Shown: positions 1 to 9,300 of the stretch, in pieces
Layout: the number at the start of each line of letters is the position of its first letter
How positions within the stretch are numbered: the stretch's first letter is position 1
NCBI GenBank assembly: GCA_022036555.1
Contig: CM039127.1
Location: 53,261,232 to 53,325,231 of the forward strand
Reading direction: 5' to 3'
DNA: 64,000 nucleotides
Source of the DNA: Microstegium vimineum
Lineage: Eukaryota > Streptophyta > Magnoliopsida > Poales > Poaceae
Translations under genes and position numbers: made by a program
The notes under the pieces: generated by a model
What the model saw: the letters and a program-made list of their open reading frames with translations, nothing else
Database searches by the model: none
What the model was told of the DNA's origin: nothing

Positions 1-97
1 TCTTTTTCTCTCCCACCGCCACGCTCGCTCAGCAACCATGTACTACATGTGTCCGTGCCATTGTTACAAAGTTCACGGTATGAAGGGTACGAGGAAC

Positions 98-1600
98 CAC
101 TACGTCAAAACAGATTTTGCGTGTCGGTCAAAATCCGTTTTTCGTAGCGGGCAATCGCGTCCGCTGCGATGACAAGGTCACGGTAAATGTGACGTTTACC
201 GTGGCGGCCGCAAGTGTCCGCTGCGAAAAATGGATTAACCGCAACGGGCAACATAAGAAGTCCGCTGCGGTTAATCCTTCCAAAAAAATTAAAAAAACAG
301 AAAAAAAAACCCTAGAAGCCCGCTGAGCACATCGATAGGCCCACTGAGCCCAGCGCCGCCGCCGTCGCCGGATCCGGTCGTTGCAGATTACGTTCGCCTC
401 GTACACCAGACTGCTCACCGCGTCTGATCTCTGCTGCGATGGCAGCTCCTGGAAGGAATCAACAGTTGGTGCAGATGACGTTATTAACTAACCTGATGAA
501 TGAGCAAGCTTAGCTAAATCTGAATGATCACACTTTTTTTTTAAAAAAAAGAATCTGAATGGTCCATGGATGACAGTAATGAAGGAGAGAGAGATGAGTG
601 AGGAGGAGAGTTGAACCGACCTGCAGCATCTTGCTGACATTGCGAGCCGTCCAGATCACAACGAGCCGGTACGCCGGCGACCAGCAGCAGCAGCAGCAGG
701 TTGGCTCGCCGCTCCTCCACTTCCACAAGCAGCCGTCGTCGTGGCGCCGCCTCCTCCAGGAGCAAGAGCTGGAGCCACCGCACCCCAAGACGACGCACAA
801 CACGCCCCGCCTTGGCGCGTTCCCAGGCTCGCCGGCGAAACCGGCTGGGCGCCGGGACGCCGCCGCCGCTGGGAGCAGCCCGCGGTACAAGGAGGACACG
901 ACCTCGTCCGTGGCGCGCACCAGGTGCCAGAGCGCGCCCAGGCAGCGGCAGCAGGGCGAGGACGCGGGGCAGCAGCAAGAGCAGGCGGCCGAGACAAGGC
1001 CCAGCGTCATCGGCCGCGGCGGGTCCAGGAAGCTGGCGCGGCGGCCGCAGCTGCAGGCGTGAACAGCTTCAGCTTCCAGAGCTCCGAGGCCACCAGCCGC
1101 GTGGAGGGATCGGAGATGAGCGACGAAGTCACCGGAGACTACTACCTGGTCCCGCGCCGCCACGGCGATGTGCTGAGAGAGAGAGGGTGCTCGATCTCCC
1201 GCCGCCACGCCTTTGAGAGAGAGAGGGAGGCTGAGAGAGGGGAGGCTGAGAGGATGGGAAATCCTAACAAGTGTTGTTTTTATATGGGGTGTGGCTATCG
1301 GGTCTCGCCCTGAGCCTAATGGGCTTCGGCCTTAACCGTGACGGGCCTTATAAGAAGCCCGCTGCTATAAATTGATTTACCGCAGCGGACACTATAAGAC
1401 GTCCGCTGCGGTAAATACTGCGGACACGGTAAGATGTCCGCTACGGTAAATCAATTTACCACTGCGGACAAAAATGTCCGTCCCAGTAAATAAAAAATAC
1501 CCGCGGTGGGAAAGGATGAGATTTTCTGCGGCGGGCAAAATAAGAGTCCGCCACGAAGGGTTTTTAGGCAACGTTGCAGAAGCTCCATTTTGACGTAGTG
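98..1600. mobile_element. Non-autonomous CACTA (En/Spm-type) element, 1503 bp
   Basis: The element starts CACTACGTCAAAA and ends in its reverse complement TTTTGACGTAGTG, giving a perfect 13-bp terminal inverted repeat. It is flanked by the 3-bp target duplication AAC (95-97 and 1601-1603), as expected for CACTA transposons. Subterminal regions (about 130-290 and 1330-1560) carry many copies of a GTCCGCTGCGG-like motif, the usual transposase-binding repeat architecture. There is no transposase gene. The interior (about 590-1260) is unusually GC-rich and could be captured host sequence. Confidence 0.93.
590..1260. other. GC-rich interior of the CACTA element, possible captured gene fragment
   Basis: A GC-rich block with a CAG run at about 681-700 and several overlapping open frames on both strands. 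It is sharply different from the subterminal repeats on either side. Grass CACTA elements often carry transduplicated exons, so a host gene fragment is plausible. I do not recognise a protein family in any frame, and long frames are expected by chance at this GC content. Confidence 0.35.
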
Positions 1601-1910
1601 AACGCGCTACGTGGAACACGGATCGATACTTTTAAGTTTCCGAATCATTAGGGGTATACCTCTTCGAGATGATTGGTTCGAGGATGGGAACGTGATCACT
1701 GAATAATTAGGACGTATCTGAAGTAACTATGGAAATGAGATTGTGATCTTAGGATAATCAACACAACTCCTTGTATTTTATTCAGCTGTTGTAACCGTAA
1801 AAGAGGTTTCAGTTCCTGGTATTTTTTTCATTTTATGTTACATCCTTGGGTCTGCAGCGCATGGGCTAAGGCCTATCTGGCAACCGTACTAGGCCTCCAA
1901 CCGGTTATAG

Positions 1911-2172
1911 TAGTCTCTCTATACCCATATTACTTGACTTTTATGACAACAACGCAGTCTCTAAATCTTAACTTTGACTACTTATTTTTTGAAAAATATT
2001 TATTGAAATGTAATATTTATCTATTTTTATGAGAGTATTTTTTAAGACAAATCTATTGATACGATTTTTATTTTTCCAAACTTAACAATTTAAAAGTTAT
2101 TCATGATTTATGTTTTCAATGTTTGACTCAAACCTTTTTATAAACAACAACTAATATGGATACGGAGGGAGT
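1911..2172. mobile_element. Degenerate Stowaway-like MITE remnant
   Basis: The right end reads TACGGAGGGAGTA at about 2161-2173, the hallmark Stowaway terminus followed by TA. The left end near 1911 (GTAGTCTCTC) is a poor match. The interior is AT-rich with the TTGAC-rich character common in these MITEs. Limits are approximate. The flanking stretch 1604-1910 shows nothing else I can name. Confidence 0.45.
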
Positions 2173-2580
2173 ACGTACAGCAAAGGAACATGCGCCCACC
2201 ACTAGGGCTCTGTTCCTGCATCGCGCCGTCACACAACATCCACTTCGATGATCCGATGTGTTTTGAGACATCGTTCCGACCCATGTCTCAAGCAATGGTC
2301 CATCGCTCGTACCGCTTCGTTCCCGACCCACGTTCTAGAACGGTCCTTTCGGGGACGTGGAACGGGCGCCGCGGCGTCCCGCATTCCGTGTGATGACTGT
2401 TTTGTCCGTGCAACTGCTATCTTTTAGTGTTCTCAACTGTGCAGGTTTTTTCTTCAGACTACAGCTATGCGTATTTAATTTACCATAAAAGACGTCCTCT
2501 ATCTGTGTGTTTTAGAAACAGAAACAAAAACAAAACAAAAAATCCACTGTTGTGTACATGCTTTCTATAACACGCGTTAT

Positions 2581-3324
2581 CAGTGGCGGAGCCACCAATA
2601 TGGCAAGGCCTGACAGCCGCCATACCTAAATCACAAATAAAAAAATAAATATATATAGTATATATATGTGTATACGTGAATATATGATGAGTACATGCAT
2701 ACTGTCTCGCTGGCTTGGCCGTCGATCTGTTCACTACACATTTGATGGGCCATAAGCCCAGTTGCCCAGAAGCTAGAAGGCCAGAACGGAGGAGGAATAG
2801 AGATCACGTCAGTTTCGTAGAAGTCTGGCCGGTTCGACTCTTCACATTCCAATCTACTAAATCAGATCAGGCAATGTGCGTAGACGTCGACACGCTGCGG
2901 ACACCTGACGGCGGTAGCCACGTACGGCTTCGGCATCCTCGCCATCGCCGTCAACGACACAATGAGACGCAGTGCACGAGCGCCGAGCAAAGCCGCGGAG
3001 CGAGTCCAGATCGCTTGCAAGTTGCATCTGCTGATCTATTTTTTTTTTACGAATAGCATCTGCTGATCTACAAGTGCAACATGGCACCAAAGAAGAGTAG
3101 ATATGTGATGCAAGGTAATTTATATTTCATAAGTTATAGAATTCTAAAAAGTCTGTCTTTGAGTGTTATTCTATTTAATTAACAAGCATGTATATATTAA
3201 TATGTAGATTGATACACATTTATTAATTTATTGTTTGCCTTTTTTGTCATGTGTTTTTTTTTATACAGACCAATTGCTTTTGCAAACCCGCCACACCTGA
3301 AAATAATTCCTGCCTCTGCCACTG
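2581..3324. mobile_element. Non-autonomous hAT-type element, 744 bp
   Basis: Starts CAGTGGCGGAGCCA and ends in a sequence whose reverse complement is CAGTGGCAGAGGCA, an imperfect terminal inverted repeat with the CAG start typical of hAT. It is flanked by a perfect 8-bp target duplication CGCGTTAT (2573-2580 and 3325-3332). The related position in unit 3 (about 9590-9605, ACACGTTATTCC) has no insertion. No transposase is present. Confidence 0.93.
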
Positions 3325-3802
3325 CGCGTTATTCCATTTGCTACATAGATCAACGGCCATCACTCGCGTGCATAGGCGTGTGCAAATCACTAATATGTAG
3401 CTAAAGATGAGCTGATCCTAGACTAGCTAGTTGTCTACGAGAGGAGAAGAAAATATAACGAGAAAAACGTGGAGGGACCATTCACGTGCTGAATTGTCAA
3501 GTTTCGGTCAGTGTCAGCTGCGCGCGCGTACTGAATTGAAGCTCTGCTGACTAGGTTGGTTGCAAGCGTTCCTATCTTTTCTTTGTTTCTCCATATGCAG
3601 GGCCACCTCGCTTGTGTTCCTCGTGTATGTATGTTGAGTGGTAGAATGATCCTGCATTCTCCTTGCACCATCACCATTCAGCCATATCTTTTTATCTATT
3701 ATTTATGTAATTTATTTTGAATAGACATATATAGGAGCAGTGTATATTATCTAGGGCCATCGTCTGCCACTGATGATCCCTGAATCCTATCTGAACCTGC
3801 TC

Positions 3803-3810
3803 TATAAATA
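3803..3810 (+). promoter_or_regulatory. TATA box of inhibitor gene 1
   Basis: TATAAATA lies about 240 bp upstream of the ATG and about 70 bp upstream of the conserved 5'-UTR splice donor. The same octamer occurs at the equivalent place in units 3 and 4. Confidence 0.8.
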
Positions 3811-3876
3811 CACCTGTAGCGGTAGGCAGTGGCATCGCACTTGCACAACATAAAACGCAACGTCACTCAACAACTC

Positions 3877-4003
3877 GTGAGTACCTACTGCATGCATCCC
3901 ATTCTGCCAATGCGCACACATAGTTTATTTTCTTGAAAGACTGATTTAAACACAATCGATCTTGTTATTACTGTAATCATCCTCATCGATCTGCAAACAG
4001 CAG
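3877..4003 (+). other. Putative 5'-UTR intron of inhibitor gene 1
   Basis: A donor GTGAGT at 3877 is preserved in all four units (7932, 10221 and 13281). The acceptor is probably one of the closely spaced AGs at 4000 or 4003 (CAAACAGCAG), but which is used cannot be decided. The intron lies entirely upstream of the ATG. Confidence 0.6.
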
Positions 4004-4043
4004 GTAGCACAGCTGTATCATCGGACTAGCTCGGACAGCAACC

Positions 4044-4271
4044 ATGAGCTCATCGGCGACAACACAAGTCGGCGTCGTCGGCAGCAAGACGTCGTGGCCG
4101 GAGGTGGTGGGGCTGAGCCTGGAGGAAGCCAAGAAGGTGATTCTGGAGGACAAGCCGGACGCCCACATCGTCACGCTGCCCACCACCACGGTGGAGGTGA
4201 CCTCCGACTATATGTTCAACCGTGTCCGTATCTTCGTCGGCACCGTCGCCGAGATACCCCGTGTTGGTTAG
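4044..4271 (+). CDS. Potato inhibitor I family serine protease inhibitor (CI-2/MPI-like), copy 1
   Basis: A 75-residue protein of the potato inhibitor I family, single exon, of normal length for cereal CI-2/MPI-type proteins, which block subtilisin- and chymotrypsin-like proteases of insects or microbes. Visible family marks are the N-terminal KTSWPEVVG (15-23), the helix EEAKKVIL (27-34), the binding loop around residues 50-60, the loop-supporting RVRIF (60-64) and the C-terminal PRVG. By alignment with CI-2 the P1-P1' bond is Ser54-Asp55. There is no signal peptide and no cysteine, so it is probably cytosolic and lacks disulfides, as usual in this family. Odd points: loop position P3' is Met57 where family members usually have Arg or Lys, and Gly66 replaces the common Asp. 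It sits in a tandem array with copies 2 and 3. It has a TATA box and a 5'-UTR intron, so it is likely transcribed. Confidence 0.93.
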   Translation: MSSSATTQVGVVGSKTSWPEVVGLSLEEAKKVILEDKPDAHIVTLPTTTVEVTSDYMFNRVRIFVGTVAEIPRVG

Positions 4272-5515
4272 GTCACCGCCGGCCATGCATGACCCTACTG
4301 CTCATCACTATAAATGATGGAGCATTATTTATAATTAAAATATAAATAATTCCGAGGATGCTAGCTCATTCATCCTTGGATCTGTATGCGCCTCGTGTTT
4401 GTTCGACTATTACTGTCAGCTACTACTACTATCGGTCAGTGTCCAACGTTGTGGATGTGTAAAAGGGTTGCCGACTTTTTACCTAGCTAGTTTTGTATAT
4501 GTATGATGAGTTGCTATATATGTTCAACTTGTTGTACCCCTTCACAAAAACTCGGTTGTTGACTTCTTACAGCTACGGATCTTCTGCTTCTCCTCTATTG
4601 GTTCCCCACGTACACCACCTTACCTCTTTTGGAGACTCAAATCCCCTTACAATCTATAACTTTTCCCATGATGGAAAATCCATATGGATATTATTTGAAT
4701 ACAAATTTAGTTAATTAGGGAGGAGTTTCTATCCCAGGGTGTGGCTTCTCCTTACTCTCAAATTAGCCCTTACCGTGTGAGCCTCGTACTTGCCGGTGTC
4801 GAGCCAGGAATTGAAGCCCCCACACCACACCGACTTCCTATCGGAGGAAGACAAGAGAGATGACGGGATACGATCTAGCTGGGAGACTGCTCCTCAGCTT
4901 GGATAGGAAGTTCGTTTCCGTGGGATATTTAACTTTTTATCATCATGGACGGCACCTCTTCTTTTACCAGATTTATTTTCCATTCTTTAAAGTCAAGAGC
5001 AAGTATATGGTTTAAAGTAATTATAGTATGTTTTAGATGCAGGATGGTTTAGAGCAAGTACATGTTATTTTTCCTTGCATGATATTGTGGATAGTTATGT
5101 GCCACCAAAATTATTTCTTTTCCTTTTTTGTTTGTGTTGGAAGGAACCAATGAAGGCTTGAACATACTTGTAAAAAAAGGCTTGAAGATGTTTCCCTCTT
5201 GGACATATATAAGGGAGATGTCTTTTAGTTTATTAGCTGAATGAAGATACTCAAGAATCACTTTGTAACGAACCTCCACCACCAGATCAAAAATACAAGT
5301 GTATTTGATACAAATTGGAAGAATTAAAGGTGATCTAGACCGGGAAGAGCAAGGAATCGAGAAAGATAGCAAGAACAGTGGAACTCTAGGACAGGAAGAA
5401 GACGGAGGTACTATTCTTGATCGATGCCCTCTCTGATTGTTCTCCTTATTTTTGTAGTGCGCGGGAGTCCGTCTTCGGTCCAGCCCACATAGGTAGCCTG
5501 GTCTCGTCCCACAAG
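4272..5515. other. 3' flank of inhibitor gene 1 and unassigned intergenic DNA
   Basis: The first 100-450 bp are the 3' flank of the gene. From about 4720 to 5515 I see no gene, no convincing terminal repeats and no recognisable transposon protein. A long minus-strand frame at 5049-5573 has no familiar domain and overlaps the LINE remnant at its right end. Confidence 0.4.
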
Positions 5516-5923
5516 GTCTTTGGAGGATTATCTTTTTTCTACTAATTTGAACCAACCAAGATCTATCAGTCATATGTTTGGCAACTGGCGATGTCGGAAT
5601 AATGTTATTTTTAACAAGCTGAGAACTAACTCTATTATGCAGATTATTTTCAGGGGAGCGTACTGGTTATGCTTCTAGGCCCAGCTGCAGCGTGATGAGC
5701 AAGCCAAGGATGCACTCTCGTTGATAAGCAAGAGATTAGAGATGATTGCTTTAAAGATTTCGAATAAATGATCGAAACATTTATATTGTTTAAACTAGTG
5801 TCCTAGTCAATTCCTTTGGCCCTGGCTTCTTCTTGTTTTTTATTCAGAGTCGATGTAATAGTTAGATGTGTACATCCTCGGATGTAGAGTCCGGATATAA
5901 TTATCGTTTATGTAAAAAAAAGG
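5516..5923 (+). mobile_element. LINE 3'-end fragment
   Basis: Closely resembles 53831-54310, the 3' end of the LINE that interrupts the terpene synthase. It shares the CAGCTGCAGCGTGATGAGCA block, the GATAAGCAAGAGATTAGAGA block and the terminal GTGTACATCC(T/A)CGGATGTAGAG motif, then ends in an A-rich tail (about 5915-5923). It has an internal deletion near 5585 relative to that copy. No open frame remains. Confidence 0.75.
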
Positions 5924-5989
5924 TTACATGGCAGCCCACCTCATGATATTCCACACCGCTTGAAATGTGACGCTATTATTGTTTACTAC

Positions 5990-6240
5990 CATGATTTTTT
6001 TGTTTCTTTTTTTTCTAAATTGTCATCAGTGACGAGACGTTCACTCAGAGACATGTTTTGCGCTATATTATTTGTCACTGACCACTCACAACACAGACCC
6101 ATTTTTGGCAACACGTGTCACTTTTGAGAGTCATCGACGCGTCACTAATCTGTTCACATTAGAGACGCAACATAAGTAGTGTTTTCTACGTCTGTAATGA
6201 CTGTCTAGACGCGTCCCTAATTAACTTTTTTGGCATAGTG
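5990..6240. mobile_element. Truncated CACTA element end
   Basis: The right edge is TTTTTTGGCATAGTG (ends 6240), whose reverse complement CACTATGCCAAAAAA is a standard CACTA terminus. The preceding 240 bp contain repeated GACGCG(T) motifs resembling subterminal repeats. No matching CACTATGCC left end was found, so this is a solo or truncated end. The left limit is approximate. Confidence 0.55.
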
Positions 6241-6282
6241 TGTAGGTTAACTGATCGGTTGATGGTTCCCCACCTCGCACCA

Positions 6283-6390
6283 ATCGATCAATTGGTCTGT
6301 CCATATGCAGGTTAACAGAATAATCTCTGTATGATAATCGATCAATTGGCCTGTCCATATGCAGGTTAACTGAATAATCTCTGTATGATT
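6283..6390. repeat. Tandem duplication, 2 x 54 bp
   Basis: Two direct copies with period 54 bp (6283-6336 and 6337-6390), each starting ATCGATCAATTGG and ending CTCTGTATGAT, differing at only a few positions. They lie just upstream of the unit 2 promoter region. Confidence 0.9.
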
Positions 6391-6503
6391 TTATAACGAT
6401 AATCAAGCAGGAGCAGTAATAACATATGTAGCTAAAAAGATGAGCTTAATCGATACTACTAGCTAGCTACTGTTGTCTACGAGAGGAGAAGAATATATGT
6501 TGT

Positions 6504-6538
6504 GAAGAAGACGTGGTGGCCGGAGGTTATGGGACTGC
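6504..6538 (+). pseudogene. Short inhibitor-coding-like patch in the unit 2 upstream region
   Basis: About 31 bp here, including GTGGCCGGAGG, resemble the start of the inhibitor coding region (compare 4084-4116 in copy 1, AAGACGTCGTGGCCGGAGG). Units 1 and 3 have different, non-coding sequence at this position (near 3465 and 9720). The patch is too short to be a gene. A gene-conversion tract or chance convergence are both possible. Confidence 0.4.
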
Positions 6539-6741
6539 TCACTGAGTGTCAAAATAATAGTGTCAGCTACGGGTACTGCAGCTGCATATGGTTTGAGTGC
6601 AAGCGAGATGTTTATGCAGCTAGCGTTGCTATCTTTTCTTTTCTTGTTTTTTTTTTCTGGCTGCTGTCGGGGCCAATGCATGCAGTAGGGACCACCTCGT
6701 GTGCCTCGTGCGTAAATACATTGTTGAGCGGTGGAGCAGCT

Positions 6742-7704
6742 CACTACCGGAAACACGACGTTTGTCGAGTGCTCGAGGCTTTACCGAAAGCTTTTTATCG
6801 GGCACTCGACATAAAATTCTTTGCCGAGAGCTGCTCTCGACACCATACAGTACTCAGCAGAAAACACGGTGGCAAGAGCCGGCTCTCGGCACAGGAAAAC
6901 TCTCGGCAAAGAAATTCCTTTGCCGAGAGCTAGGCCGTCTCGTTCAACTCTACTCTAGTTATCTTGATCAAGTTTAAGCCTTGGCATCTGGGGGCATCGT
7001 CGTTTTCTCGTTCAGATCTTGTTCTATTTATCGTCCTTGTCGATTAACTGGTCAAATCGAATGACACGCCTTCGGATGTCGAATTCGGGTATAAGCTCGA
7101 CGTGTTCGTAGATCCTGACGCTTTTTGTGTCAACAGTATGTCACTTGCAGGTGTTGTTTGTGATATAAGTGTTGAATGTGAGATAGATATGATGAATGTG
7201 AGATATATATGATGAAATGTGTGATATATGTGATGAATGTGTGATGTATGTGATGAATGTGAGGTATATGTGATGGATATGATATATGCAAAGGTGTCAA
7301 ATAGAGACCATTCTGTGGCCATGTTCCCAGGATTGCCGAGAGCCCTCAGGCTCTCGGCAAAGAATTTTTTTAAAAAATAAAAAATGTATGATTTGCCGAG
7401 AGCCTTGTTAGAGGGCTCTCGGCCAGAATTCCCCTTTGCCGAGAGCCATGTCAGAGGGCTCTCGGCACAGCAACCGTGAGGACGGACGGCGACGGAAGAC
7501 GTCGTCTCGTTACTTTTCTCTGCCGAGAGCCGGAAAAGCTCTCGGCAAAGGGTTTGCCGAGTGCTCGATAAATAGCTCTCGGCAAAGGATCCTTTCCCGA
7601 TTGTCTTTTTGCCGAGAAACCTTCGTCGAGAGGCCTTTGCCGTGAGTTTTTCCACCGGTGCCGAGTGCTCCAGGCACTCGGCAAATCAGGCGAATCCGGT
7701 AGTG
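6742..7704. mobile_element. Non-autonomous CACTA element, 963 bp
   Basis: Starts CACTACCGGA and ends TCCGGTAGTG, a perfect 10-bp terminal inverted repeat, with the 3-bp target duplication GCT (6739-6741 and 7705-7707). Units 3 and 4 keep the uninterrupted site (GGAGCAGCTAC at about 9972 and 12998). Subterminal regions are packed with TTTGCCGAGAGC-type repeats in both orientations, which produce the long frames seen here. A short GTGATGAATGTG-like tandem tract lies at about 7160-7290. No transposase is present. Confidence 0.95.
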
Positions 7705-7840
7705 GCTACGATTTCGATCTTACCTTGGCAGCATCCATCAACATTTTCCTTTTTCTTTCTTGTTTGTGCCTAGTAGCGCGCGACAGCTAAAGGCTAATAA
7801 TCCGGATGAGCACACACATCCTGCCTGCAGCTAGCACTAG

Positions 7841-7850
7841 CAGCTCCTCA
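7841..7850 (+). promoter_or_regulatory. Core promoter of inhibitor gene 2 with TATA box deleted
   Basis: Unit 3 reads CAGCTC-TATAAATACACC..-TCACCG. Unit 2 reads CAGCTC directly joined to CTCACCGG at about 7846/7847, with flanks otherwise collinear. About 17 bp, including the TATA box, are missing. Units 1, 3 and 4 all retain TATAAATA. A weak TATTATAACC at about 7872 could act as a substitute. Confidence 0.75.
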
Positions 7851-7931
7851 CCGGTGCCATACTCGCTTCCTATTATAACCAGCAGCAGTTCAAAACAGAG
7901 CACAGTCGGTAACAGGCAACACTGCTTGTCC

Positions 7932-8064
7932 GTGAGTGTGCCTGCTTTTATTCTATACCTTATACGTTTTTGCAATAATACAGTACAAGTAGTAGTTTGT
8001 AAATTTCCTTTCTGCTCACATTAGTCCAGAGCATCATATATATCGATCATCAACTGATTCGCAG
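7932..8064 (+). other. Putative 5'-UTR intron of inhibitor gene 2
   Basis: The conserved donor GTGAGTGTGCC begins at 7932. Candidate acceptors are CACATTAG (ends 8024) and GATTCGCAG (ends 8064); the latter has a counterpart in unit 3 (GATTTGCAG). Confidence 0.55.
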
Positions 8065-8093
8065 TTGTTTGCGACCGACGACGATCGACCACC

Positions 8094-8315
8094 ATGAGCT
8101 CCACGGCTACGACGACGGCACTGGACGGCCGCAAGATGTCGTGGCCGGAGGTGGTGGGGCTGAGCGTGGAGGAAGCCAAGAAGGTGATCCTCAAGGACAT
8201 GCCCCACGTCAACATCGTCGTGGTGCCCGTCGGCTCGCCGGTGACCGGGGATATCCGGCCTGATCGCGTCCACATCTTCGTCGACACCGTCGCCCAGACG
8301 CCCCGTGTCGGCTGA
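8094..8315 (+). CDS. Potato inhibitor I family serine protease inhibitor, copy 2
   Basis: A 73-residue potato inhibitor I protein, single exon, with the family landmarks SWPEVVG (16-22), EEAKKVIL (26-33), PVGSPVT (45-51) and C-terminal PRVG. The inferred P1-P1' pair is Gly52-Asp53. Gly at P1 is unusual because P1 fills the protease S1 pocket, so weak or altered inhibition is expected. The second loop-supporting arginine of the RVR motif is His60, another departure from copies 1 and 3. There is no signal peptide and no cysteine. The promoter has lost its TATA box and a CACTA element sits about 390 bp upstream of the ATG. The frame is intact, but expression may be reduced and the protein may be drifting. 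Confidence 0.9.
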   Translation: MSSTATTTALDGRKMSWPEVVGLSVEEAKKVILKDMPHVNIVVVPVGSPVTGDIRPDRVHIFVDTVAQTPRVG

Positions 8316-8814
8316 GGCCTGGCTGATGCCTAGAGAGCTTGGGTTCCGTCCTTGCTCCAGAATTGAATACGTTTTCTATAAAATGAATATATAACTCGAT
8401 CGGACATGCTATGTGTTCATGTCCGTGTATCTGCCGAATAATGGAATGTGTACGTGTTTCTTTTCCTACTATAAAATTATCACTAAATAAAGACGTCGTT
8501 CTTTGCATAAATAAATGTATCAAAATGTCGTCCGTCCATCCTTGCACGAATGAATATATGAAAGGGTGTCAGGTGTTTGTTTTCACTTTCTTTCATTAAA
8601 AAACAGATGTCTAACGCGATTGAATCCTCTGGTTAATTGTCTAATTGAATAATTTTGGAAACTTTGATTTATTTGTTGGTGTTCTTTTTTAAGTTGTTTG
8701 GATCCTATTTGTAGTTGCTTCTTAAAAAATAGTTAGATGACCATGTATTATCTATATCTATCATGGTATCTTAGGTGGAGACCTTATCCATGTTTGTGTA
8801 TCAAAATCAATCAT

Positions 8815-9300
8815 CACTATAAGAAATATGACCTTCTATGACAATTTTCTCATGACGACGGCTAAATTTGTTGCTAAGTCATTCTATTTTATGACATTTT
8901 TAGTGGAACTTTATAACAAATTTATGTGTTTGTCACTAAGATCTAATAGCAATCATCGTAGTCGGAAGGATTTTCATATTACAACAAACTTCAGATCGTC
9001 ATAACTTGCCAACGGATAATTACCACAATATATTTTTAAAATTTTAATACGATAAACTAAACTCTACATATCATATTTTGAAATACATTTTTTTAATTAT
9101 CAAAACTTACATTGAATTGAGAAAAAAACAAACAAAATCAATATTCTACGTTTCGATGGGATCAACAATATCTACAAAAGTCAATATAAAAATATATCAT
9201 AAACAATTATAAATCACTTTTACAATATATTTTTGCCTTTCCTATCCTAATTTTTATCTTCTCAAGAATTGCATTTTCCATTCTCATTTTTTTCTTCTCA
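8815..9300. mobile_element. CACTA-like left end, truncated
   Basis: CACTATAAGAAAT at 8815 is a classic CACTA start and is followed by imperfect repeats with ATGAC and TTTGTTGCTA/TTTGTCACTA motifs. No TAGTG right end with a matching inverted repeat was found before unit 3 resumes at about 9400, so the right limit is unknown. The stretch from about 9040 to 9300 is AT-rich with nothing recognisable. Confidence 0.5.

Larger units (their letters stand above)
59..2402. mobile_element. Probable Mutator-like insertion with 9-bp TSD (contains a nested CACTA)
   Basis: The interval is flanked by the 9-bp direct repeat TGTCCGTGC (50-58 and 2403-2411). Unit 3 has that 9-mer once, at about 9459-9467, followed by the same downstream sequence, so it reads as an unoccupied site. 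A 9-bp duplication is typical of Mutator superfamily insertions. The ends show only a weak inverted resemblance (CACGGTATG near 75 against the reverse complement of the sequence near 2385), so the terminal repeats are degenerate or absent. Without the nested CACTA the insert is about 0.84 kb. No transposase is visible. Confidence 0.5.
1..4600 (+). repeat. Tandem duplication unit 1 (protease inhibitor unit)
   Basis: First of four head-to-tail diverged copies of a protease-inhibitor unit. Sequence at 11-58 resembles 9420-9466. Sequence at 2404-2580 plus 3325-3720 resembles 9460-9800 of unit 3, and the segment around the gene resembles units 2 and 3. It has been expanded by a probable Mutator-like insertion at 59-2402 and a hAT element at 2581-3324. 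The right boundary is approximate. The left edge is cut by the window. Confidence 0.75.
6391..8600 (+). repeat. Tandem duplication unit 2
   Basis: Second copy of the inhibitor unit. 6420-6490 matches unit 1 at about 3390-3450 (the TAGCTA..GAGAGGAGAAG stretch). The segment after the CACTA matches unit 3 to beyond the gene, including the 3' flank (GCATAAATAAATGTATC at about 8505 and 11240). Edges are approximate. Confidence 0.75.

Noticed and set aside
528..1313. Several 100-220-codon frames inside the first CACTA element
   Set aside because: Mutually overlapping in a GC-rich block with CAG runs and no known family. Reported only as a possible captured fragment.
7160..7290. GTGATGAATGTG-like repeats as a CRISPR-like or minisatellite array
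   Set aside because: An irregular short tandem tract inside a CACTA element in a plant genome; no spacers or regular repeat units.
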